DNA of 10,942 nucleotides from Gammaproteobacteria bacterium (GTDB taxonomy: Bacteria; Pseudomonadota; Gammaproteobacteria; GRL18): NCBI GenBank assembly GCA_023144715.1, contig JAGLFC010000169.1, forward strand, positions 1 through 10,942, given 5' to 3'. The notes under the pieces are model-generated. The model did no database searches and had not been told where the DNA came from. It worked only from the letters and a program-made list of their open reading frames with translations. The translations under genes were made by a program, and so were the position numbers. Shown here in pieces: positions 1 to 6,762 of this stretch (position 1 is its first letter; every line of letters starts with the position of its first letter).

Positions 1-848
1 ATTTTAGACACTTTAAATTGATAAATACGACGATGATCAGCACGAGTCACTTTAAATAATAACTTTCCTAATGTAATTTCTTCACCTCGTTGTGGCATAT
101 AACCAAAGGCATTCATAATAATACCACCTATGGTTTCAAATTTATTACTATTCAAGCTAGATTTAAAAAAATCATTAAAATCATCAAGTTCTGTTAATGC
201 TTGAACCACATAGATGCCTTTTCCATGAGAGACAATATTAGCTTCTTCCTCAACATCATATTCATCTTCAATTTCACCCACAATTTCTTCAAGTACGTCT
301 TCAATTGTGACCAAACCTGAAACACCACCATATTCATCAATAACAATCGCAATATGATTACGTTTGACACGAAAATCTTTAAGTAAGACATTGAGACGTT
401 TACTTTCTGGAATAAAAACAGCGGGACGCATATATTCTCTTAAATCCAGAGTATCATGATTTTCTTTGGTAAAGAAATTAAGCATGTCTTTGGCTAAAAT
501 AATACCATCTACATCATCACGATTCTCACCAATAACAGGAAAACGTGAATGTGCAGAATCAATAATATGAGGGATAATTTCAGCAACCGTGGCATCACTT
601 TTAATCACCACCATTTGTGAACGTGGTATCATCACTTCACGCACTTGCATATCCGTCACATCCATTACCCCTTCAATCATAGAGAGAGCCTCACTACTAA
701 TCACATTACGTGATTGCACATCACGTAAAATTGTTAATAATTGTGCTTTATCATTAATTTCCCCCACTAATGAACGACCTATCTGTTTTAATAGGTTTTG
801 ACCTTTCATTGCAAAGGCACGTTTTTTTATCAATCGTTTTTGTGTCAT
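1..848 (-). CDS. corC: CorC/HlyC-family CBS-domain protein (magnesium/cobalt efflux), C-terminus cut by window edge
   Basis: The reading frame runs from an ATG at 846-848 off the left edge, giving about 282 residues; E. coli CorC has 292, so only a short tail is missing. The product is a cytoplasmic CBS-pair protein of the CorC (YbeX) type, linked to Mg2+/Co2+ efflux or tolerance. Visible family signatures are EGVMDVTDMQVREVMIPRSQ near residues 59-78, which opens the first CBS domain, SAHSRFPVIGE near 97-107, and HIAIVIDEYGGVSGLVTIED followed by EIVGEIEDEYD at the end of the second. A CorC_HlyC C-terminal domain follows (TIGGIIMNAFGYMPQRGEEI). There is no membrane domain, as expected for CorC rather than the larger hemolysin-like CNNM proteins. 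The start has only a weak ribosome site. The usual neighbours ybeY and lnt are not seen; hemD lies upstream on the same strand across a 202-base gap. Confidence 0.92.
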   Translation of the reverse strand, partial: MTQKRLIKKRAFAMKGQNLLKQIGRSLVGEINDKAQLLTILRDVQSRNVISSEALSMIEGVMDVTDMQVREVMIPRSQMVVIKSDATVAEIIPHIIDSAHSRFPVIGENRDDVDGIILAKDMLNFFTKENHDTLDLREYMRPAVFIPESKRLNVLLKDFRVKRNHIAIVIDEYGGVSGLVTIEDVLEEIVGEIEDEYDVEEEANIVSHGKGIYVVQALTELDDFNDFFKSSLNSNKFETIGGIIMNAFGYMPQRGEEITLGKLLFKVTRADHRRIYQFKVSK

Positions 849-861
849 TATTTAAAGCTCA

Positions 862-915
862 TTATGTTGCGAGGGTATCAGGTATTGTGCTGGTTATGGT
901 ATTGGTATTGCTCAT
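862..915 (-). other. possible 17-codon upstream ORF in the corC leader
   Basis: Reading minus, an ATG at 913-915 opens MSNTNTITSTIPDTLAT and stops at TAA 862-864, thirteen bases before the corC ATG and out of frame with it. The peptide is rich in Thr and Ser. Many bacterial Mg2+ transport genes are controlled through short leader ORFs, so the position is suggestive. However, no convincing ribosome site precedes it, and part of its composition comes from a GGTATT-type repeat on the other strand. It may be chance. Confidence 0.15.
874..909. repeat. short degenerate GGTATT hexamer repeats
   Basis: Four GGTATY units lie in 36 bases: GGTATC at 874-879, GGTATT at 881-886, and two adjacent GGTATT copies at 898-909. 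They are in the hemD-corC gap, ahead of corC. They could be regulatory half-sites or simple low-complexity sequence; spacing is irregular apart from the last two. Confidence 0.3.
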
Positions 916-1029
916 TTTATGAAGGCAAATACTTAATAAAAATATTCAGTTATGATAGCATAAACTGAGATGAGTTGTTCTAATTTTTCCTTCTATATCT
1001 TCTAAAGTAATGTGTTTGTGATCATTTCA

Positions 1030-1048
1030 ATTGTGAAGCAGTCACAAT
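1030..1048. repeat. perfect 7-bp inverted repeat (small hairpin) just past hemD
   Basis: ATTGTGA at 1030-1036 pairs with TCACAAT at 1042-1048 around a five-base loop AGCAG. It begins two bases beyond the hemD stop codon (minus strand), so it may protect the hemD mRNA 3' end or be a weak terminator. No T-tract follows it in the hemD direction, which argues against a strong intrinsic terminator. The arms resemble a CRP half-site pair, but the spacer is one base short. Confidence 0.4.
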
Positions 1049-1050
1049 CA

Positions 1051-1890
1051 TTATTTTGGAGTGGATAAACCTCTGTAAAACAGTAAAATACTGTCCACTA
1101 ACGCTTGATTACTTGCTTTATGAGCCATCAAAATATAATTTTTAAAGCCCAGTGCTTGTGCTTGATCACGCATTTTTTCAGTCACCACTACTAAAGGGAT
1201 TTGCCAAAGTTTTTCTAAATAAGAATGATAAGAGTCTTGCTTGCTTGGATGATGGTCAGCCTGTGTTAATAGGGCGACTAAATTATACAAACCTTCGCTA
1301 CTGGTTATTGTGATTATATTAATGTGTTCAAATGTGCCTAATAGTTGTGCTAATTCACAATTTGAATATTGAGGTTGTATGCGTTGATAAACCTCAGCAT
1401 AATTGACTGTAGCACCTCGTTGCCTCAGTGTATTGGCTAATAATTCACGCCCTCCTAAGCCTCGAAATATAATAATAGATTTATTGTTCACCTTATTTTT
1501 TTGTAAGCTATCCAATGCGAGTAATGATTCACTATTATAATTATTTGTGGGAGATATATCAGGCAGTCTACCCAATAATTGCTGTACTTTTTTGGCACTT
1601 GCCTGACCAATCGTGACAAGCTTAACTGTTTTCGCTAAGGTACTATGAGCCATGAGTTGTGCAATGCCGTATTTAACCGCATTAGGACTGATAAAAATAG
1701 CAAAATCGATAGAATGAATAGTGCTGATTAATTGCTTGGATGCTTCTGATAATATTATTGGCTCAATTTGAATGACAGGTAGACAGATGGGTTTAGCACC
1801 ATAATTTTCCAATAGTTGGCACAATGGAGGAGCTTGATGTTTAGGACGTGTCACTAAAATAGTTATACCCTTTAATAAATCAATTTGCAT
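1051..1890 (-). CDS. hemD: uroporphyrinogen-III synthase
   Basis: This 279-residue cytoplasmic enzyme closes and isomerises hydroxymethylbilane to uroporphyrinogen III, the branch point for haem, sirohaem and cobalamin. HemD is poorly conserved, but the pattern fits throughout: an N-terminal ILVTRPKHQAPPLCQLLENYG segment (about residues 11-31), the FISPNAVKYG motif (about 90-99), the VTIGQASAKKV motif, a middle IIFRGLGGRELLANTLRQRGA segment (about 140-160), and ITITSSEGLYNLVALL (about 193-208). Length is slightly above the usual 240-270. The ATG is preceded by a strong GGGGAGG ribosome site at suitable spacing. In most gammaproteobacteria hemD follows hemC and precedes hemX/hemY; here it stands alone, divergent from a thioredoxin-like gene, so it has probably been separated from hemC. 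Confidence 0.9.
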   Translation of the reverse strand: MQIDLLKGITILVTRPKHQAPPLCQLLENYGAKPICLPVIQIEPIILSEASKQLISTIHSIDFAIFISPNAVKYGIAQLMAHSTLAKTVKLVTIGQASAKKVQQLLGRLPDISPTNNYNSESLLALDSLQKNKVNNKSIIIFRGLGGRELLANTLRQRGATVNYAEVYQRIQPQYSNCELAQLLGTFEHINIITITSSEGLYNLVALLTQADHHPSKQDSYHSYLEKLWQIPLVVVTEKMRDQAQALGFKNYILMAHKASNQALVDSILLFYRGLSTPK

Positions 1891-1912
1891 TTATCCTCCC
1901 CAACACTATAAA
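1885..1912 (+). promoter_or_regulatory. candidate promoter for the thioredoxin-like/GIY-YIG pair
   Basis: In the 56-base divergent spacer, TATAAA at 1907-1912 matches the -10 consensus at five of six bases. TTGCAT at 1885-1890 is a weak -35, 16 bases upstream, overlapping the hemD start codon. Transcription would begin near 1919, leaving a leader of about 28 bases. A hemD promoter must lie in the same spacer on the other strand. The region is AT-rich, so chance matches are common. Confidence 0.35.
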
Positions 1913-1946
1913 ATAAACAGCAATTTTACAAAGAATCGTCCTTATT

Positions 1947-2453
1947 ATGCAAAAAAATACACTAAAAAAAATAGTCATCAACACTCTTTTTTTCTTTTTA
2001 ATTATAAGTTGTGGTGGTGTGTTAGCCGAAAGACCTAAACTTAAACACATTAGTGATCTTCGAGAAACCGCTCAACTCGCAAAAGAAAAAAATCTGCCTA
2101 TTCTTATGATGTTTGGTACCGATGAATGCCCTTATTGTGAACTCTTAAAAGAAGATTTTTTAATTCCTATGATTATATCAGGACATTATCAAGATAAGGT
2201 TATTTTTCGTGAAATCCATATTGCTGCTCATGCCGATCTCATTGATTTTTCAGGCAATAAAATTACAGTCGGTGAATTAAGCCGTCGTTATGGTGTCACT
2301 CTATTTCCGACTACTGTTTTTATTGATAGTAATGGTCAGCCACTGGTGAAAAATATTATTGGTATTACCACACCCTCTTTATTTGGTGGTACATTAGATG
2401 ATCACATTGATAAAGCACTTGGTGTATTGAGAAACAATCAAAACAGTGAGTAA
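1947..2453 (+). CDS. exported thioredoxin-fold protein, SoxW-like
   Basis: A 168-residue protein that probably acts outside the cytoplasmic membrane as a thiol-disulfide oxidoreductase. It opens with a basic n-region (MQKNTLKKIV) and a hydrophobic stretch to about residue 20. An IISC sequence with Cys22 looks like a weak lipobox; otherwise signal peptidase I could cut after GVLA (about residue 27). The thioredoxin fold follows: PILMMFGTDECPYC with the CxxC pair at Cys61 and Cys64, and the cis-proline loop LFPTTVF around Pro121. A long insert between them (about 65-110) resembles SoxW/DsbD-gamma-like proteins rather than classical thioredoxin. CPYC is also the glutaredoxin motif, but the signal sequence and insert argue against glutaredoxin. 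The start lacks a good ribosome site, yet no better start fits the signal peptide. A partner in sulfur oxidation or cytochrome maturation is possible but not shown by neighbours. Confidence 0.8.
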   Translation: MQKNTLKKIVINTLFFFLIISCGGVLAERPKLKHISDLRETAQLAKEKNLPILMMFGTDECPYCELLKEDFLIPMIISGHYQDKVIFREIHIAAHADLIDFSGNKITVGELSRRYGVTLFPTTVFIDSNGQPLVKNIIGITTPSLFGGTLDDHIDKALGVLRNNQNSE

Positions 2454-2700
2454 TCAACAAAAAAACTGGTCAGTTTATATGATTCTATGCAGTGATGATT
2501 CATTATATACAGGAATCACCACTGATTTACAACGACGCTTTGCACAACATAAAAATAAAAAAGGGGCTCGTTATTTTTATGGCAGAGAGCCGTTAAAAAT
2601 TGTTTTTACTGAATGTGCCAATGATCGGAGTAGTGCCAGCAAACGAGAATATGAAATTAAGCATTATAGTCGAATCAAAAAATTAGCCCTTATTGATTAA
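2446..2700 (+). CDS. GIY-YIG nuclease-domain protein, YhbQ/UPF0213-like
   Basis: This 84-residue protein is essentially one GIY-YIG domain. The motif pair appears as VYM (Tyr11) and LYTG (Tyr21-Gly23), followed by ITTDLQRRFAQHK, with the conserved Arg near residue 31 and His35. The C-terminal half carries SASKREYEIKHYSRIKKLALI, including the conserved glutamate of the family. Length and layout match YhbQ-type stand-alone proteins, whose physiological substrate is uncertain although nuclease activity on DNA is expected. It starts at GTG 2446-2448, inside the end of the thioredoxin-like gene (8-base overlap), so the two are probably co-transcribed and translationally coupled. Its stop at 2698-2700 overlaps the end of the convergent nucleotidyltransferase gene by 11 bases. 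No mobile-element context suggests homing activity. Confidence 0.88.
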   Translation: MSNQQKNWSVYMILCSDDSLYTGITTDLQRRFAQHKNKKGARYFYGREPLKIVFTECANDRSSASKREYEIKHYSRIKKLALID

Positions 2701-3598
2701 TAATACTTTCAATGGCGGCTAGTTTTTGCAAGGCTTCACTGCCCTTATCTTTATCGGCAGCAACACAGCCTTCTAATGATCCATAATGATGTTCTAAACA
2801 ATTTAATAATAATTGGCGAATGGCTCTTTCATCAGGTTTTTGACGTAGAGAACTCGAAAGGTAGAGGGCTTCTAATTGCTTTTCTTTATGATTAAAAAAT
2901 TCTCTTAATTGTTCTTTACTCCACTCACCACGGCGAACGGCTTTTAATTGCTCTCTATTTCGAGTTAAATCCAGATCACCTTCCAACAAGATCATTTCAA
3001 TCTCAGAAATTAAGCGTACGACGTGATAGGCAAATTTAGTGGAATAGCCATGTTGATCGTAGTCGGCTCTTCGTGTACTCCCTTCTTGTGGGACAGAATG
3101 TTCAGCCTTGTGTAATTGAGCGTAACTATAACCCTTAAACTTATGCCACGCTCCTTTATGTAAAAACAGCTTGCGTTGTTCCCTGACCATTTCACCCACT
3201 TGTGTTGAATATAAAATACAACGTCGTGGTACAAAAAGAGAATCAATCATATTGGGGTTATTTTCCATACATAATTGAAAATATTTGACGATAGAATAAA
3301 TACAAAAATCATATTCCTGCCCCTTGCCCGCATTTGCCTGAGGTTCAATAATATGATGTTGTTGATAGTGTTCAAAACGTTTAATGGGCGTACCAAAACC
3401 AAGTATTTCTCCTCGTGTATGAGGAAAGACATCATCACGATTGGGGATGCAAAAACCATAAATATCCCAGTCCGAACTGTCATTGGAAACCCCATAAGCC
3501 ACCGATCCCATAATGACTTCCATTTGTATGGCATTGGGTAAAAACTTAGGCGGTTGAATAAGTTTCTGCTGGGCAAGACGTTGGATAGTACTGCTCAT
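2690..3598 (-). CDS. RlaP-like nucleotidyltransferase (DNA polymerase beta superfamily, PF10127-type)
   Basis: The 302-residue product carries the nucleotidyltransferase signature GSVAYG (31-36) followed by SSDWDIYGF (41-49), giving the GS...DxD pattern with metal-binding Asp43 and Asp45. A third acidic position probably lies near Glu95-Asp97. The segment NNPNMIDSLFVP (113-124) and the later HGYSTKFAYHVVRLISEIE (183-201) are typical of the RlaP/YcgL-type family, some members of which sit beside RNA ligases in RNA repair operons. No ligase is present here, so the substrate is unknown. No signal peptide or membrane segment is seen, so it is cytosolic. Its ATG overlaps the TgpA stop by four bases (ATGA) and has a good ribosome site, AAGAAGG at 3606-3612, seven bases upstream, which points to translational coupling. 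The gene has no visible terminator and its end overlaps the GIY-YIG gene. Confidence 0.8.
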   Translation of the reverse strand: MSSTIQRLAQQKLIQPPKFLPNAIQMEVIMGSVAYGVSNDSSDWDIYGFCIPNRDDVFPHTRGEILGFGTPIKRFEHYQQHHIIEPQANAGKGQEYDFCIYSIVKYFQLCMENNPNMIDSLFVPRRCILYSTQVGEMVREQRKLFLHKGAWHKFKGYSYAQLHKAEHSVPQEGSTRRADYDQHGYSTKFAYHVVRLISEIEMILLEGDLDLTRNREQLKAVRRGEWSKEQLREFFNHKEKQLEALYLSSSLRQKPDERAIRQLLLNCLEHHYGSLEGCVAADKDKGSEALQKLAAIESIINQ

Positions 3599-5673
3599 AA
3601 TAATACCTTCTTCTTGTTACTGACTTTATATTGCTTGACTTCCTTAATAAATTGCTGGCTCAGTTTTTGAATCGCTTGGTTATCAGAGTGATGGGCATAA
3701 CGGATCTTAATATAATGATCGATAATGATCTGAATGGCTATTTTTTTTTGTGGAAAATGCTCACAGGCTCTTTGTTTAATGGCTTCTGGTGCATCACTTA
3801 ATCTGATATTCAGATCGGCTTGATTGAGCTTGTGAATAAATTTTGTATAATAATAATACACCTTATCAATATTTTTATAACGCTGATAAAGACTGATTAA
3901 TTGAAAGGCAAGTATGACAAACACTAAGCCACCGATCAGTAAAAAAATCAGTGTTTGCCAATTGGCCTTTAAGCCCATAAAATTTAATAACAAACTTTGC
4001 TTATTGGTATCATAGCCTAAAATCCAATTATTCCAAGTGTGCTTAATCATATCAATAGACTGATTAATCTGTTGATAAAGCTCATACATGGCTGTTTTTT
4101 GCTGTGCTGATAAACTGGGCAAATCAGGTAAATTGAGAGAAGAAAAACTCAAGCGATCCAAATTGGTTTGAAATATATCGTCTTCAATACGTTCAGGCGG
4201 TATCATGCCTGTTGGATCGACTCTTAACCAGCCCTCTCCTGCAATCCAGACTTCTGCCCATGCGTGAGCATTGGATTGACGCACAATATAATAATCACCG
4301 ACGGTGTTTTTTTCAATACCCTGATAGCCTGTCACCACTCTAGCTGGAATGCCAGCGGCTCGCATTAATAACACAAAACTACTGGCATAGTGTTCACAAA
4401 AACCACGTTGAGTATCAAATAAAAATTGATCACTGGGGTTATTTAACATCACACTGGGTTGTTTGGTGTAATAAAAAGGTTTCTCTTTAAAATAATGTAA
4501 ACCGTGCAAGACAATTTGTTTTGTATCAATAAGAGTGTTTTTCCATTGTTGACCTAATTCGTAGGTTCTTGGGTTGCTTCCCATAGGAAACTGACGTGCC
4601 AATAATAATTCATTCATACTCATTTTAGAAAAAAAGTAGCCTGTCATTGAGGTGATATGATATTGAGTGAGCTGTTGAATGCGCGTTTGATTTAATAGTT
4701 GTAAATCTTGAGTAAAATAAAAGCCTTTGATAGTATCACCTTGTACTTTAATAGGCATCTCCAATGTAAAGAGCCATTTATGGCGATGAGGTTCTAAAGT
4801 GATGGTATAACGAACAGCCTCTTGGGTGTTTTTTATAATTTTATTAAAGGGCTTTTGTAACGGTTTTTCTTCGTTTTGTGACCATAAAAAACCATCCGTT
4901 TGAGTTAATACAGGGCCACGCCAATAAAGTGTATCGGATGTGGGAATGGTATCGTGAAAATCAACCCGAAAGGCAATTTCATCAGAATCAGATAAATTGC
5001 TGACGCTCCCCGGATACATTTTATCGGATAAACCTGTTGTTCCTGCTTGACCGTCTTCTGGTAAACTCCATAATGGCCCTGGCACTCTAGGAAAAAATAA
5101 AAAAAGAACAATCGCTATGGGTATTGCCTTAATAAAAAGACGCAATATTAATATCATACTGTCTTTAACAGGTAACGCATTTTGTGGTTTGCGATTAAAA
5201 GCACTGAGCATTAAGGTTAAAATAAGGCTATTTACAAATGCAAATAAAGCCAATAATATATCCTGTGAACGTAAAAAATGAGTCATTAAAATAAAATAGC
5301 CTAAAAATAATACTAAAAAAATATTACGTCTATCTTGCTCATTATGGATTTCTAATAACTTCAAGCTGATCATAATGGCTAATAAGCTTAATGACATTTT
5401 TTGTGAAAATAAAAACCCATAGGTCATCACTAATAGAAATAATGCCAATATGATTAATAGAAAACGAATCATTTTACCCGGTAGGGGAATAATACCAAAC
5501 GTATGTAAGCTAAAATAAGCTAAAATACTGATAATATAGAGCGTTATCACGATAGGGGCAGTCATCAAATGGGGTAAAAAAATAATAAACAGTACTATCG
5601 GCAATAAGCTATAAACATTATTGAGTGTATTTAAGGGAGTCAATGTTTTGAATAACGAGGGGAAAAAACTCAT
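3595..5673 (-). CDS. tgpA: TgpA-type membrane protein with periplasmic transglutaminase domain
   Basis: A 692-residue inner-membrane protein. The first 200 residues hold several hydrophobic helices (roughly 20-55, 68-105, 117-157, 174-195) matching the DUF3488 region of TgpA. A periplasmic region follows, then a transglutaminase-like domain with an apparently intact triad: Cys426 in RGFCEHYASSF, His470 in SNAHAWAEVW and Asp487 in RVDPTG. Another helix (about 574-596) and a cytoplasmic tail (DUF4129-like) finish the protein, as in Pseudomonas aeruginosa TgpA, an essential protein of unclear substrate. Length is close to that family. The start overlaps the DUF58 stop (ATGA), with an AGGTGG ribosome site four bases upstream, so translation is probably coupled. 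The downstream RlaP-like gene is coupled the same way. The transglutaminase call is firm; whether the enzyme cross-links or hydrolyses its target cannot be read from sequence. Confidence 0.9.
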   Translation of the reverse strand: MSFFPSLFKTLTPLNTLNNVYSLLPIVLFIIFLPHLMTAPIVITLYIISILAYFSLHTFGIIPLPGKMIRFLLIILALFLLVMTYGFLFSQKMSLSLLAIMISLKLLEIHNEQDRRNIFLVLFLGYFILMTHFLRSQDILLALFAFVNSLILTLMLSAFNRKPQNALPVKDSMILILRLFIKAIPIAIVLFLFFPRVPGPLWSLPEDGQAGTTGLSDKMYPGSVSNLSDSDEIAFRVDFHDTIPTSDTLYWRGPVLTQTDGFLWSQNEEKPLQKPFNKIIKNTQEAVRYTITLEPHRHKWLFTLEMPIKVQGDTIKGFYFTQDLQLLNQTRIQQLTQYHITSMTGYFFSKMSMNELLLARQFPMGSNPRTYELGQQWKNTLIDTKQIVLHGLHYFKEKPFYYTKQPSVMLNNPSDQFLFDTQRGFCEHYASSFVLLMRAAGIPARVVTGYQGIEKNTVGDYYIVRQSNAHAWAEVWIAGEGWLRVDPTGMIPPERIEDDIFQTNLDRLSFSSLNLPDLPSLSAQQKTAMYELYQQINQSIDMIKHTWNNWILGYDTNKQSLLLNFMGLKANWQTLIFLLIGGLVFVILAFQLISLYQRYKNIDKVYYYYTKFIHKLNQADLNIRLSDAPEAIKQRACEHFPQKKIAIQIIIDHYIKIRYAHHSDNQAIQKLSQQFIKEVKQYKVSNKKKVLL

Positions 5674-6650
5674 GAAGCCACCTGATATAAAGCAAGTGCT
5701 TTGAGGCAGTGGTGTTGATGACTATCACCCTGACTAATATTAATTTGAATATTGGGTAATATCAAACCATAGCGATCACCCTGCAATTCAGCATCAAGAA
5801 TTAGGCGACAGAGTTGGCTGATTCGATGTTCTATATCACCTTGTAGTTCATGCCAGTTTAACCAATATTCATGATCATTAGCCCCTGAAAATGTCTTGCT
5901 TAACAAACCTTGTTCACGAGCATAAGCCTTCCAATGGATATGATTTAAAGGTTCACCGACTTGATAGTTTTTAAAACCACTAAAATCATCAAAGCCACGT
6001 CCTTGCTCTCCCTGCCCTTCACTGTCTGAACCACTTTGTGGCTGATGTGTAAAAGAACGTGCAGGACTCGGATAAACCAAAGCATCTGAGTTAAGTTGGA
6101 TATTTGCCCAAGCACGAAAAAGTCCTAAAGGATATAGGCTTGAAATAGTAATGCTAGGCAGTGTGAGTCGCCCTCTTTGATGAGTGGCATAAAAGAGTGC
6201 TAAGGTACTTTTATCATTACAATAAATATCCACACGATTGGCTAAATCAAGTTCATCAGTACTGTGAGAAAATTGCACATCAATAGAATAATGGCTAATT
6301 TTGGGACTTAGTAATGGGTGTTTTGATAAGGGTTCAATCAGTAAAGGCAAACTAATGGGGTGAGGACAAAAGACAGGTTTAATATGAGCAAAAGTAAACT
6401 GTAGATTTAATAGGTTTTGCTGAGTGGCACGCATAGAAACCAAACCCACGCCCACTAACAAGAAAGCAAAAAAGAACACCAGTGAATTATTAAAGTTAAT
6501 GGCAGCCGCTAAAATAACCAATACTAAAATTGCATAAATCAAGCCTTCACGAGTAGGAAGAATATAGATGCTTTTTGAGTCTAAAATCGCAGAATCTTGA
6601 TCGCTGACTCGTTTAAGCAACCAGTTTTTTAATTGTTTTAGTAAATTCAT
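5670..6650 (-). CDS. DUF58-domain membrane protein
   Basis: A 326-residue protein of the DUF58 family. A short basic N-terminus (MNLLKQLKNWLLKRV) and ILPTREGLIYA lead into two closely spaced hydrophobic helices (about residues 37-50 and 56-72). The remainder is soluble, ending in the family hallmark GRGFDDFSGFKNYQVGEP followed by NHIHWKAYAREQGLL (about 218-250). DUF58 proteins have a von Willebrand A-like fold and are nearly always found as MoxR ATPase-DUF58-TgpA. Here TgpA follows directly (4-base overlap), but the upstream gene is a DEAD-box helicase 112 bases away and no MoxR is seen. The chosen ATG has no clear ribosome site, although the N-terminus aligns well with the usual family start. 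Function is unknown beyond a proposed envelope or chaperone-like role. Confidence 0.88.
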   Translation of the reverse strand: MNLLKQLKNWLLKRVSDQDSAILDSKSIYILPTREGLIYAILVLVILAAAINFNNSLVFFFAFLLVGVGLVSMRATQQNLLNLQFTFAHIKPVFCPHPISLPLLIEPLSKHPLLSPKISHYSIDVQFSHSTDELDLANRVDIYCNDKSTLALFYATHQRGRLTLPSITISSLYPLGLFRAWANIQLNSDALVYPSPARSFTHQPQSGSDSEGQGEQGRGFDDFSGFKNYQVGEPLNHIHWKAYAREQGLLSKTFSGANDHEYWLNWHELQGDIEHRISQLCRLILDAELQGDRYGLILPNIQINISQGDSHQHHCLKALALYQVAS

Positions 6651-6762
6651 ATTATAAGAATAATAAAATGAATTCTAAATTAAAGAAAGGCTTATTATCA
6701 CTGTTTTTTAAAACTCATTGCTTTTATGCTTAAAATATAGACTTCATTATTTTACAAAAAAG

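Noticed and set aside
1030..1048. CRP-like site TGTGA...TCACA
   Set aside because: The spacer is five bases, whereas CRP sites need six, and it lies at the 3' end of hemD rather than at a promoter. It is reported only as a hairpin.
3010..3576. ORFs in other frames within the nucleotidyltransferase gene
   Set aside because: They overlap a gene with intact catalytic motifs, and they show no recognisable domain.
6651..6664. TATAAT immediately before the DUF58 ATG as a promoter
   Set aside because: Transcription would begin inside the gene, past the start codon supported by the conserved N-terminus; in such AT-rich DNA the match is probably chance.
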